DNA from: Cytophagaceae bacterium
GTDB taxonomy: Bacteria; Bacteroidota; Bacteroidia; Cytophagales; Spirosomataceae
Assembly (NCBI GenBank): GCA_947471105.1
Contig: CANIYB010000009.1
Span: 1 to 18,699 of the forward strand
DNA length: 18,699 nt
Direction: 5' to 3'
How positions within the stretch are numbered: position 1 is the first letter of the stretch; every line of letters starts with the position of its first letter. The translations under genes and the position numbers were made by a program. Of this stretch, positions 6,020 to 14,438 are shown one piece after another. Under the pieces are notes generated by a model. The model saw only the letters and a list, made by a program, of their open reading frames with translations, was not told where the DNA came from and searched no databases.

Positions 6020-8149
6020 TTACTTCGCTTTTGGCACCCTTTTCACTGCAGGCTTTTTCTCCTCTTTAGGCTCCTCTATTGGCTTCTTTTTAGGCTTTGG
6101 CTTTGTAGCAACTTTCTTTGGCGCATTTTTCTCATTCTCTGCTAAATCTCGTACATCCTTAGCATCCTTTCTTTTCTTTTCTGTTTCACCCTTAATAAAC
6201 TCTTGATATGAGGTCAATTGCTCAAACGGACGAGGGCCAACCAACTCCTCTAAATCGCTTTGAAAAAGAACTTCTTTTTTCAACAATTGCTCTGCTAGAA
6301 TCGTTAATTTATCTTTTTTATCGCTTAACAATTTCTTTGTTCGCACATAAGCCTCCGCGATAATCTTACGAACTTCTTCATCGATCTCTCTCGCCGTTTG
6401 CTCTGAATAAGGCTTGTTAAATTGGTATTCAGACCCTTTCGAATCGTAATAAGAAATATTACCCAACTTATCATTCATTCCATAAACGGTAACCATCGAA
6501 TAAGCTAATTTTGTGATTCGCTCTAAGTCGTTCTGTGCACCCGTAGATATTTTACCAAAAATAATTTCCTCCGCAGCTCTTCCTCCTAAGGTCACACACA
6601 TCTCATCCATCAATTGCTCCGTGCGATACAAAAACTGCTCTTTAGGTAAATATTGGGCATAACCTAAAGCGGCAACTCCTCTAGGTACAATCGAAACTTT
6701 AACTAAAGGATTCGCATGCTCCAGAAACCAGCCCGCAATCGCATGACCTGCCTCATGAAAGGCAACTATTTTCTTTTCTAAAGGTGAAATTAATTTATTT
6801 TTCTTCTCTAAGCCTCCAATCACCCGGTCCATTGCTTCTTGGAAATCATCCATGTCAACAGCCGTTTTATTGCGACGTGCGGCAATTAAGGCCGCCTCAT
6901 TACAAACATTGGCAATTTCAGCCCCAGCAAATCCTGGTGTTTGTGCTGATAATTCTTTAGGGTCTACCCCTTGCGCCAACTTCACCGGTTTCAAGTGCAC
7001 CTTGAAAATAGCCTCTCTACCTATAATATCTGGCTTATCAATCGAAATAGTACGATCAAAACGACCAGGTCTTAAAAGCGCTGGATCTAATACATCTGGA
7101 CGGTTTGTCGCCGCCAAAATGATAATTCCAGAATCAGTAGCAAAGCCATCCATTTCAACTAATAATGAATTCAAGGTATTCTCTCTTTCATCATTAGAAC
7201 CCGGCATTTGACCTCTTCCTCTTGATCGACCCACTGCATCAATTTCATCTATAAAAATAATACACGGTGCCTTTTCCTTAGCTTGCTTGAACAAATCCCT
7301 AACACGAGCAGCACCCACTCCCACAAACATCTCAACAAAATCTGAACCTGAAAGAGAGAAGAATGGAACACCCGCTTCCCCAGCAACAGCCTTCGCAAGG
7401 AGCGTTTTACCTGTACCTGGAGGGCCGACTAACAAGGCACCTTTAGGAATTTTACCTCCCAAATCAGTGAATTTTTTAGGGAATTTCAAAAACTCAACAA
7501 TCTCTTGAATTTCCTCTTTCGCTTCATCTAAACCCGCAACATCATTGAAAGTAATCTTCACCTTTGCTTCCCCTTCGATTAGCGTGGCACGACTTCTGCC
7601 AATATTAAATATTTGACCTCCAGCGCCTCCACTGCCTCCCATACGGAAAAACAAAAAGTAAAAACTTAAGCCCATTAAGATAAAGAAACCCCAGGTACCC
7701 AACCAATCCAAAGGACCCGTTCTCGTTTCTGGAGTAGCAAAAATTCGCTCATTGCGTGGGAAATTCTTTTGACGATCTTCCAGAAAATGCTCAAAGCCCT
7801 CCTTTGAAATAATCGGAAACTCAAAATGTGGGCCCTTTTTAATCGAAATCATGCCCTGAGGAGAATCCTTGAAATATTTACTGACGAAGGCAGACTTCAA
7901 ACTCACTTCGACCAAGCGATCATTCACAATCGTAACACCCTCCACTTCCTTTTGAATAATCATGGATTCAAATTGATTTTGATTGATCTCCTGCAATGTC
8001 CTTTGTTTTGTAAAAAAGAACATACTAACCATGGTAATGGCTAAACCAATCATAAGCCAACTCTGCATACCTCCAACTGGCTTTTTAGGTAATCTAGGTT
8101 GAATTCCCGAACGCTTACTGTTTTTAAAATTACTTCCTTGTTTAGCCAT
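6020..8149 (-). CDS. ftsH: ATP-dependent zinc metalloprotease FtsH
   Basis: A 709-residue membrane-anchored AAA+ protease that extracts and degrades membrane and regulatory proteins. In order: basic N-terminus, first membrane helix (about 31-47), FtsH extracellular domain (about 48-150), second helix (about 152-169), then a glycine-rich linker. The AAA module has Walker A GPPGTGKT (242-249), a pore loop MFVGVG (274-279), Walker B IIFIDE (297-302) and a second-region-of-homology arginine region at ATNRPDVLDPALLRPGRFD. The peptidase domain has HEAGH (465-469), with the third zinc ligand Asp541 in AQNDLERIT. The last 60 residues are a K/E/P-rich charged tail longer than that of E. coli FtsH, as in other Bacteroidota. 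It sits downstream of rsfS on the same strand, separated by about 100 bases, and is followed by an intrinsic terminator. Confidence 0.98.
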   Translation of the reverse strand: MAKQGSNFKNSKRSGIQPRLPKKPVGGMQSWLMIGLAITMVSMFFFTKQRTLQEINQNQFESMIIQKEVEGVTIVNDRLVEVSLKSAFVSKYFKDSPQGMISIKKGPHFEFPIISKEGFEHFLEDRQKNFPRNERIFATPETRTGPLDWLGTWGFFILMGLSFYFLFFRMGGSGGAGGQIFNIGRSRATLIEGEAKVKITFNDVAGLDEAKEEIQEIVEFLKFPKKFTDLGGKIPKGALLVGPPGTGKTLLAKAVAGEAGVPFFSLSGSDFVEMFVGVGAARVRDLFKQAKEKAPCIIFIDEIDAVGRSRGRGQMPGSNDERENTLNSLLVEMDGFATDSGIIILAATNRPDVLDPALLRPGRFDRTISIDKPDIIGREAIFKVHLKPVKLAQGVDPKELSAQTPGFAGAEIANVCNEAALIAARRNKTAVDMDDFQEAMDRVIGGLEKKNKLISPLEKKIVAFHEAGHAIAGWFLEHANPLVKVSIVPRGVAALGYAQYLPKEQFLYRTEQLMDEMCVTLGGRAAEEIIFGKISTGAQNDLERITKLAYSMVTVYGMNDKLGNISYYDSKGSEYQFNKPYSEQTAREIDEEVRKIIAEAYVRTKKLLSDKKDKLTILAEQLLKKEVLFQSDLEELVGPRPFEQLTSYQEFIKGETEKKRKDAKDVRDLAENEKNAPKKVATKPKPKKKPIEEPKEEKKPAVKRVPKAK

Positions 8150-8253
8150 TTTGTTTTTAGGTATTTGGGCATTTAAACTTTAAAACAATCAAATTAGTTC
8201 GAAAAATTTAAAAATTATTTCAAATTAACTAGCCTTGTCAACTATACTTGGTT

Positions 8254-8640
8254 TTAATCTGGAATATTGGTGAATTTAGCATCCCCCCAAAGCTCCTCCA
8301 ACTTGAAAAATGTACGCTTATCTTTCAAAAATACGTGCACAATAACTTCATAATAATCCATTAAAATCCACTCCCGATTTGCTCTACCCTCCATGGCATG
8401 CACATGAACACGCGCTTGTTCCCAAACTTCTTTGTCGACCGAATCCGCAATGGCTTCAATTTGAGTGTCGGATGTACCCGAACAAATAACAAAAAAATCA
8501 GTAAAAGCATTGTGAACACCTCTTAAGTCCATCACGACAATTTCTTGAGCTTTCTTCTCTTGCATTCCCTTCACCACACATTGAACTAATACTTCAGATG
8601 AATCAACGTTAATAGCGGCTTTCTTAGGACTTTTAGGCAT
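8254..8640 (-). CDS. rsfS: Ribosomal silencing factor RsfS (Iojap/DUF143 family)
   Basis: This 128-residue protein has the full RsfS domain. Conserved blocks are the central VVMDLRGV with the FTDFFVICSGTSDTQIEAIAD segment (split here as TDFFVICSGTS and QIEAIAD), EGRANREWILMDYYEVIVHVF (seen as EGRAN, then WILMDYYEV and IVHVF), and the C-terminal KLEELWGDA. RsfS binds uL14 on the large ribosomal subunit and blocks subunit joining, saving energy in starvation or stationary phase. A short lysine-containing N-terminal extension (MPKSPKKAA) precedes the domain. The gene starts at an ATG at 8638-8640 and is divergent from birA across 64 bases of AT-rich DNA, which must hold both promoters. RsfS next to ftsH and birA is an arrangement I associate with Bacteroidota, but I cannot verify how common it is. 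Confidence 0.95.
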   Translation of the reverse strand: MPKSPKKAAINVDSSEVLVQCVVKGMQEKKAQEIVVMDLRGVHNAFTDFFVICSGTSDTQIEAIADSVDKEVWEQARVHVHAMEGRANREWILMDYYEVIVHVFLKDKRTFFKLEELWGDAKFTNIPD

Positions 8641-8704
8641 AAATGATTTTTAAACGAATAAAAAATTAAATTTGTTGTTGTAAACATAAAATTACAAATA
8701 AAAT

Positions 8705-9493
8705 TTGAACAAATATCAAGCTCCTACCCGGTTCGTAGGCAAAAACACCAAATATCATGAATCATGTGCTTCTACGAATTCATTAGGATTCCAGGAGGCT
8801 CTAGAATATCAGTTACCTGATGGTTTTGCTTGGATTGCTGGGCACCAAACAGAAGGCAAAGGGCAAAGGGGAAATAAATGGCTAGCCCAACCGAATGAAA
8901 ATTTATTAGTCTCTTACTTATTGAAGCCCCAAGATCAGCAAGCCTCAAATCAATTTTATTTAAGCAAAGCTATCTCCATCGGTATTCTTGAAGGGCTACA
9001 AAAATGGGCTAAAAACACAATCTTAGAAGAATTACCCATTAAAATCAAATGGCCCAATGACATCTACCTAGAGGAACAAAAGATCGCCGGCATTCTTATT
9101 GAAAATAATTTTCAAGCGGGTCAATGGAACTTTTGTATCGTAGGAATTGGGATTAATGTCAACCAAACCGAATTCGATCATTTAAGAGCTAGCTCATTAA
9201 AAAAATGGACTCAATCACCCTTCAAAATCGATATTCAAGATATTTTCAATGCCATTTCCGCCGAAATCGAAAACTATTATCAACTTTTCTTGGCAAACAA
9301 TTTTGAACAAATAGATAAAGTCTACCATCAAAATTTATTCCGAATGCAAACTAAGGCACTATTCGAAGATGAAACAGGAGTATTTTCAGGTAAAATAATT
9401 CGAGTAAATCCCAATGGCCATCTAGTTCTTGAAAAATCGAATGAAATTAAGGTCTATGATTTAAAAGAATTAAGTTTTATTTTTAGCGAATAA
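8705..9493 (+). CDS. birA: Biotin--[acetyl-CoA-carboxylase] ligase (catalytic domain only)
   Basis: A 262-residue biotin protein ligase that attaches biotin to the carrier domain of acetyl-CoA carboxylase through biotinyl-AMP. Visible motifs are CASTNS (21-26), the adenylate-binding loop GKGQRGNKW (51-59), KWPNDIY (115-121) with the catalytic lysine, KIAGILIE (127-134) and VGIGINVNQ (146-154). A small C-terminal SH3-like domain follows. The N-terminal DNA-binding domain of E. coli BirA is absent, so it is a group I ligase without repressor function. The start must be the TTG at 8705-8707: a TAA lies two codons upstream in frame, and the N-terminal residues MNKYQAPT belong to the conserved start of this family in Bacteroidota. 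The acyl-CoA ligase gene follows after 13 bases. Confidence 0.93.
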   Translation: MNKYQAPTRFVGKNTKYHESCASTNSLGFQEALEYQLPDGFAWIAGHQTEGKGQRGNKWLAQPNENLLVSYLLKPQDQQASNQFYLSKAISIGILEGLQKWAKNTILEELPIKIKWPNDIYLEEQKIAGILIENNFQAGQWNFCIVGIGINVNQTEFDHLRASSLKKWTQSPFKIDIQDIFNAISAEIENYYQLFLANNFEQIDKVYHQNLFRMQTKALFEDETGVFSGKIIRVNPNGHLVLEKSNEIKVYDLKELSFIFSE

Positions 9494-9506
9494 AACCTAT
9501 TAAACG

Positions 9507-11162
9507 ATGATCTCTACCTACCAAAGCAATTTGGAAAATTTCTATTATTGGGCCCAAAAACAACCCAATGAAATTTTTCTAAAACAACCGCTAGGAGATG
9601 ATTACATAGATTTCACCTATCAAGCCTCTGAAAATCAGGTCAATAAACTAGCCGCATTCCTACAAGAAAAAGTCCAATCTGGGCCTAAGCACGTAGGTAT
9701 ATTGTCGAAGAATTCGGCCTATTGGATTTTAGCTGATTTAGCCATTTCTTCAGCAGCTTGTGTCTCAGTACCCTTTTATGCGACGCTAACATCGGAACAA
9801 TTAAATGAAGTGTTGGTACATTCCGATTGCCAAGTACTTATTGTAGGCAAATTGGATCATTGGGATTCCATCAAAAGCGGAATTCCCTCAAATGTTCTAA
9901 TCATTCACACACCCGAATCCGAAGGAAAAGAAGCATACCAATGGAATGAAATTCTCAACCAAGAATTCCCGCCATTCCTGCCGCATAAACCCCAGCATGA
10001 CGAATTATCCACCATCGTTTATACTTCAGGCACCACAGGAACGCCCAAAGGGGTTATGATTTCAAATAGTTCGGTGGCACAGGCGTTAAATTTAGCCAGG
10101 AAAATCGCCTATTTAGATACCCCAAAAACAAGATTTATATCTTATTTGCCATTATGCCATATTGCCGAACGAAATATTGTCGAATTTGCATGCATCGCAG
10201 CCGGTGGAACCATCTATTTCGTTGAAAATCTATTAACTTTTAAAGAGAATTTACATCGGGCAAATCCAACTCACTTCCTCGCTGTGCCCAGAATTTGGAG
10301 TAAATTCCAAGAAGGTATTTTAGAAAAAATAGGTGGGCAAAAAAAGTTAGACTTACTTTTAAGCATCCCCATTGTCAATCAAATCATTAAGAAAAAAATC
10401 AAAAAAGGTCTAGGTTTAGACAAAGCTTTTTTGATGATTACCGGAGCGGCACCTATGCCTCCTGAACTATTAAAATGGTATCAAAAAATTGATTTTTTCA
10501 TCCAAGAAGCCTATGGGATGACTGAAAATATGGGCTTAAACTCGCTCATGCCTAGAGATGAAATAAGAATTGGGACCGTTGGTAAAATTCATGAGACCTG
10601 TCAAACGAGAATTGACCCAGAAACGAAAGAGATACAAATGAAAGCCGACTATAATTCGTGGGGATACTACAAAGAAGAAAAATTAACCCAAGCGCTTTTT
10701 GAGGATGGTTGGTTAAAAACAGGGGATATGGGTGAAATAGATTCAAATGGCTTTTTATCCATCATAGGACGAGTAAAAGATAATTTCAAAACAGCCAAAG
10801 GACAATATGTGTCACCCGCTCCGATCGAAAATAACTTATCTATAGATCCACATATAGAACAATGCTGCGTGGTGGGCATCAATTTACCACAACCCATTGC
10901 CTTAATCGTTTTGAGTTTGGAAGGGAAGAAATTAGAGCCGAGTACTTTGATTGAAAGTTTAGAAGCCTTAAGAAAAAACACCAATCCTCAATTTAAAAAA
11001 TATGAACACATTTCTAAAATGATCATTTTAAAGGAGGATTGGACGATCGAAAACAATTGCCTTACCCCCACTTTGAAAATAAAAAGGCCCATCATTGAAA
11101 AGAAATATCTGGATTCATTTGAAACTTGGAATAACCATACAGAATCGATTATTTTCGAATAA
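9507..11162 (+). CDS. Long-chain acyl-CoA synthetase-like AMP-binding ligase
   Basis: A 551-residue member of the adenylate-forming (ANL) superfamily. Motifs are in place: YTSGTTGTPKG (172-182) for ATP binding, SYLPLCHIAER (212-222), the ITGAAPMPPELL segment (311-322), YGMTE (336-340), KTGDMGEID (404-412) and GRVKDNFKTAKGQYVSP (421-437). The C-terminal LTPTLKIKR carries the likely catalytic lysine for adenylation. The SYLPLCHIAER and GAAPMPPE blocks match bacterial long-chain fatty acyl-CoA ligases, which activate free fatty acids with ATP and CoA at the membrane. It is shorter than the roughly 590-650 residues of many relatives. It follows birA by 13 bases and is probably in the same transcript, which links two steps of acyl metabolism. 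Chain-length preference cannot be inferred. Confidence 0.88.
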   Translation: MISTYQSNLENFYYWAQKQPNEIFLKQPLGDDYIDFTYQASENQVNKLAAFLQEKVQSGPKHVGILSKNSAYWILADLAISSAACVSVPFYATLTSEQLNEVLVHSDCQVLIVGKLDHWDSIKSGIPSNVLIIHTPESEGKEAYQWNEILNQEFPPFLPHKPQHDELSTIVYTSGTTGTPKGVMISNSSVAQALNLARKIAYLDTPKTRFISYLPLCHIAERNIVEFACIAAGGTIYFVENLLTFKENLHRANPTHFLAVPRIWSKFQEGILEKIGGQKKLDLLLSIPIVNQIIKKKIKKGLGLDKAFLMITGAAPMPPELLKWYQKIDFFIQEAYGMTENMGLNSLMPRDEIRIGTVGKIHETCQTRIDPETKEIQMKADYNSWGYYKEEKLTQALFEDGWLKTGDMGEIDSNGFLSIIGRVKDNFKTAKGQYVSPAPIENNLSIDPHIEQCCVVGINLPQPIALIVLSLEGKKLEPSTLIESLEALRKNTNPQFKKYEHISKMIILKEDWTIENNCLTPTLKIKRPIIEKKYLDSFETWNNHTESIIFE

Positions 11163-11212
11163 ATTAATCAGGTATTAAATTTTGTTTCAGCCTTATTATT
11201 TAAATTTAAGGC

Positions 11213-12583
11213 ATGCGAATGCCCATCCTCATTTTATTAATCTCCATTGCCTATTCAACAAACGCGCAATTTATTCGCATCGATAGCATTCTTTTCAAAG
11301 GGAATGAAAAAACAAAAAATCAAATTCTACATCGGGAATTAGATTTCAAACCAGGTGATTCGGTAGCTATAAATTCCTTAGATGCAAGATTGGAATACAA
11401 TCGACGCAAATTAATGAATACCAATTTATTCATTTGGGTCAAAGCAGATTTAAACCAATTGCCCAATGGACACCTGAAAATTTCATTTGAATTTCTTGAG
11501 CAATGGTATATTCTGGGATACCCCATTTTCCAACTCGCCGACCGCAACCTAAATGATTGGTGGTCAAGAGGTCGTGATTTAAATAGATCTATTTATGGGA
11601 TCCATTTTATTCACAATAACTTTCAAGGTCGAAATGAAAAATTAACCATTAAAGCAGAAACTGGATTTACTCAAAGACTTGATTTTACTTATAGTAATCC
11701 ATACCTAGATAAGAAAAAAACATTGGGTTTATCGTTCAATACAAGCTATTCCACTTCGAAAACAATCCCATATAAAACAAGAAATGATACCTTACAATAT
11801 TTGACAGACGAAAAAATATTACGTGAAAGGTGGGCTGGGGGAATCATCTTGAGAAAGAGATTTAAATTTTACGACTTTCAAACCTTAGAGCTAAAATATA
11901 CACACACCATCATTTCCGATACCGTTGTCAAATTGAACCCGAATTATTTTGCGCTCAATACGAAAGAACAAAATTTCACCCAATTGCTCTATACCTATTC
12001 CTATGATTTTAGGGATTTAATTGCCTACCCATTGAGAGGCCGGAAATTTGATATCTCGATCAATAAAGTAGGCATTCTCCCTTCTGACCACGTGGATTTT
12101 TGGGAATTAACGGGAGCCATTGCGTACTTTTTTGATCTAGGTTCCCATTTTTTTCTAACCACACAGGTCAAAGGAAAAATTTCAAAAGACACGAATATCC
12201 CTTATTCAAATGTTAGAGGTTTAGGCTATGGAAATGAAATTGTCCGTGGATATGAGCTCAATGTGTTAGATGGGAAATCCTATTTTTTAAATAGAAATAC
12301 GTTCAAATTCCAATTATTAAATAAGATTTTCAAACTACCTTTTTTGCCCGTCAAGCAATTTAATCAGATCCCTATAGCTATTTATCCCACCGCATTTTAT
12401 GACTTTGCTTATGTGAACAACAACTTTTCAGAAAATGAAAACAAATTAGTAAACCAGTGGATTTCTGGGGGTGGTTTAGGTTTTGACGTGGTTACCTATT
12501 ATAATTTAGTCTGCAAGTTTGGATTTCCTGTCACCAATGGTGGTAAAATAGGCATGGTGATCGGAATTGGTCGGGAATTTTAA
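11213..12583 (+). CDS. Omp85/BamA-TamA family outer-membrane protein with one POTRA domain
   Basis: A 456-residue secreted beta-barrel protein. Residues 1-18 form a signal peptide cut after TNA before QF. Residues about 19-95 resemble a single POTRA domain (IDSILFKGNEKTKNQILHRE start, LEYNRRKLMNTNLF middle). The rest is rich in alternating hydrophobic strands and contains the Omp85 lid-lock signature IVRGYE (about residues 343-348). The chain ends in phenylalanine (GIGREF), as outer-membrane barrels recognised by BamA do. BamA itself has five POTRA domains and is about 800 residues, so this is a reduced relative of the TamA/two-partner-like kind; the exact substrate is unknown. It starts 50 bases after the acyl-CoA ligase stop and is followed by an intrinsic terminator. 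The alternative start two codons in (MPIL) is possible. Confidence 0.88.
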   Translation: MRMPILILLISIAYSTNAQFIRIDSILFKGNEKTKNQILHRELDFKPGDSVAINSLDARLEYNRRKLMNTNLFIWVKADLNQLPNGHLKISFEFLEQWYILGYPIFQLADRNLNDWWSRGRDLNRSIYGIHFIHNNFQGRNEKLTIKAETGFTQRLDFTYSNPYLDKKKTLGLSFNTSYSTSKTIPYKTRNDTLQYLTDEKILRERWAGGIILRKRFKFYDFQTLELKYTHTIISDTVVKLNPNYFALNTKEQNFTQLLYTYSYDFRDLIAYPLRGRKFDISINKVGILPSDHVDFWELTGAIAYFFDLGSHFFLTTQVKGKISKDTNIPYSNVRGLGYGNEIVRGYELNVLDGKSYFLNRNTFKFQLLNKIFKLPFLPVKQFNQIPIAIYPTAFYDFAYVNNNFSENENKLVNQWISGGGLGFDVVTYYNLVCKFGFPVTNGGKIGMVIGIGREF

Positions 12584-12605
12584 GAAAAAAATGGTTCAGA
12601 CCAAT

Positions 12606-12640
12606 AAAAAATAGGCCAGTTAATAACCGACCTATTTTCA
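12606..12640. terminator. Bidirectional-type intrinsic terminator downstream of the Omp85 gene
   Basis: An imperfect inverted repeat pairs AAAATAGG (12608-12615) with CCTATTTT (12631-12638) and extends inward. In the plus-strand transcript two positions inside are mismatched; in the minus-strand transcript they become G-U pairs, giving a longer stem of about 12 pairs followed by a U-run. The gene it follows is on the plus strand, so it most likely ends the birA-ligase-Omp85 unit and also blocks antisense transcription. Confidence 0.65.
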
Positions 12641-12786
12641 TAATACCTAACCACTAATAATCTTATATATTTTTAATATCGAATAGCATATCTAAAATCA
12701 ATACAAAAATAACATTTATTTTTTATTTAGCACTTTTTCTGAATCATTTCAATAATTTTAGCCTTTAAAATACCTTTCTAAAAAAC

Positions 12787-13377
12787 ATGAGAAAAGATTT
12801 CAATCGCCTTCCCCACATGATAGCCAAATCAATCGTTTTAATTTTAACATCCACCTTCGTGTTTTTTTCATGTAACTCATCGAAAGAAAATGACAAAAAC
12901 GGAGCATCAAATACTTCCGAATCAGACCAAATAGCCTTAAATGCTTGGGATAAAAGTGGCGATCTAGTTCAAAAAATCACCTTAAGTTCGAAAGGTGTTA
13001 TTAGAAATAAGGAGTGGGGTATTTCGATAGACTCTTTACAAGAAAAACTTGAATTAGCTGAAAACCAACCAGCCAACGGGAAATCGTATACACTCTATTT
13101 TGATGATAGCGATTTGAATTTTACGGATATTTCCTACCTAAGCGATAGCCAACAAAAATTAACAGAAATTGATTTTGATATTTTTGTAGAAACAAAATCT
13201 CAAGTAGAAGACCTGAAGGAAAAATTCACCACCTATTTGCAAGTGAAATTTGGGGCATCAAAAACCGAAGGCAATAAAATTATTTGGGAAAAAGATAAAA
13301 ATACCCAAGTCATCTTACAAGATGTAAGTACAGATAAAGACCCGGGGATTAAACTCGTTTTTTCAAGGAAAAATTAA
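12787..13377 (+). CDS. Predicted lipoprotein of unknown function
   Basis: The frame gives 196 residues with a lipobox-like VFFSC ending at Cys29, preceded by a hydrophobic stretch (IVLILTSTFVFF). This suggests signal peptidase II processing and lipid anchoring of a mature protein of about 168 residues that begins CNSSKENDKN, a polar linker typical of Bacteroidota lipoproteins. The in-frame ATG at 12817-12819 (Met11, MIAKSIVL) would give a more typical 18-residue signal, so the start is uncertain. The remainder is mixed alpha/beta: a GVIRNKEWGISIDSLQEKL segment, then LYFDDSDLNF and LTEIDFDIFVET strand-like blocks. I do not recognise the family. It is separated from the upstream gene by a terminator. 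Its TAA stop overlaps the ilvE stop on the other strand within a TTAA (13374-13377). Confidence 0.75.
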   Translation: MRKDFNRLPHMIAKSIVLILTSTFVFFSCNSSKENDKNGASNTSESDQIALNAWDKSGDLVQKITLSSKGVIRNKEWGISIDSLQEKLELAENQPANGKSYTLYFDDSDLNFTDISYLSDSQQKLTEIDFDIFVETKSQVEDLKEKFTTYLQVKFGASKTEGNKIIWEKDKNTQVILQDVSTDKDPGIKLVFSRKN

Positions 13378-14426
13378 ACTTTCCAAACCCACCCACGCGT
13401 GTCTTCGATCTCGCCAAGTCTAATTTGATTGATTTCAGTGAAAACTTTGCTTGAGAAATCTGACTCTTTTTTATCAGGTAACTGATAATCTTTGCCGTCA
13501 AAGCCAATGGTTTGAATAGGGGCAATCACGGCCGCAGTACCCGCTCCAAACGCCTCAGTCACAGATCCATCTAAAATACCATTGACTAATTCTTTCACAG
13601 ACAATTGACGTTCTTGGACATCGATTCCCCAGTCTTTCGCGATTTGAATAACGGATTTTCGAGTTACCCCATCTAAAATGGTATCTCCAGTGGGGGCAGT
13701 AACCAATGATCCGCCCACCATAAACATCAAATTCATCGTTCCAGCTTCTTCCACATATTGGTGTGTGGCAGCGTCTGTCCAAATAATTTGGTCATAACCC
13801 GCTTGCATAGCCTTTTGAGTCGGAAACAAAGAACCCCCATAATTACCTGCATTCTTTGCAAAACCAACTCCACCTTTGGCAGCACGAATATATTCGGTCT
13901 CCACGCGCACCTTTAGAGGCTTGGAATAATAAGAACCTACTGGGCAATTGAAAATAATAAATTTATAGGTCGTAGAAGGACTAACTCCCACATATTCATC
14001 GGTGGCAAACATAAATGGACGTATGTACAAAGAACAACCTTCTTTATCTGGCACCCACGCTTGATCTATTTCCAGTAACTTTTTCAAACCGCCTAAAAAA
14101 ATCTCCTCAGGAACCTCAGGCATGCACATACGAACAGCTGATTTATTAAACCGTTTTAAATTCTCTTGCGGTCGAAAAACCAAGACATCCCCTTTCGAAG
14201 AACGATATCCCTTCATCCCCTCAAAAATGGATTGACCATAATGAATGGACATCATGGCTGGCTGATAGCTTAATGGGCCATAAGGCTGAATAGTCATCGA
14301 TTGCCAAGCGCCATTGGCATATTCAGCAATCAACATATGATCTGCAAAACTGCGTCCAAAAGCTAAATTGTTAAAATCGACTTCATCGATTCTTGACTTT
14401 CCTATCGGTTGTATTTGAATTTCCAT
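13374..14426 (-). CDS. ilvE: Branched-chain amino acid aminotransferase
   Basis: A 350-residue fold-type IV PLP aminotransferase of the BCAT beta (eukaryote-like) family. It transfers the amino group between glutamate and the 2-oxo acids of leucine, isoleucine and valine in the cytosol. Family blocks are the FGRSFADHML N-terminus, HYGQSIFEGMKGYR (62-75), RFNKSAVRMCMP (92-103), LYIRPFMFATDE (133-144), the PLP-binding lysine in GVGFAKNAGNYGGS (Lys191), EEAGTMNLMF (226-235), and the C-terminal GTAAVIAPI. Its length fits the family. It is the second gene of a minus-strand pair, 12 bases after the cobalamin adenosyltransferase stop. It converges on the lipoprotein gene with a 4-base overlap of stops and no room for a terminator between them. 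Besides amino acids, its oxo-acids supply starter units for the iso-branched fatty acids common in Bacteroidota (general knowledge, not seen here). Confidence 0.96.
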   Translation of the reverse strand: MEIQIQPIGKSRIDEVDFNNLAFGRSFADHMLIAEYANGAWQSMTIQPYGPLSYQPAMMSIHYGQSIFEGMKGYRSSKGDVLVFRPQENLKRFNKSAVRMCMPEVPEEIFLGGLKKLLEIDQAWVPDKEGCSLYIRPFMFATDEYVGVSPSTTYKFIIFNCPVGSYYSKPLKVRVETEYIRAAKGGVGFAKNAGNYGGSLFPTQKAMQAGYDQIIWTDAATHQYVEEAGTMNLMFMVGGSLVTAPTGDTILDGVTRKSVIQIAKDWGIDVQERQLSVKELVNGILDGSVTEAFGAGTAAVIAPIQTIGFDGKDYQLPDKKESDFSSKVFTEINQIRLGEIEDTRGWVWKV

Positions 14427-14438
14427 TTTTTATTATTC

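Noticed and set aside
6852..7508. Long plus-strand open frames opposite ftsH (6852-7211 and 7287-7508)
   Set aside because: They lie entirely inside the strongly conserved ftsH AAA domain in antisense and have no motif of their own.
10003..10011. TTATCCACC, a near match to a DnaA box
   Set aside because: A single near match inside the acyl-CoA ligase gene with no cluster nearby; not evidence for an origin at this point.
10552..10984. Minus-strand frames opposite the acyl-CoA ligase
   Set aside because: Antisense shadows across conserved ligase motifs; no start context or family resemblance.
13555..13782. A 75-codon minus-strand frame rich in Arg, Trp and Cys inside ilvE
   Set aside because: It is the same strand in another frame of ilvE, and its odd composition is a frame-shift artefact.
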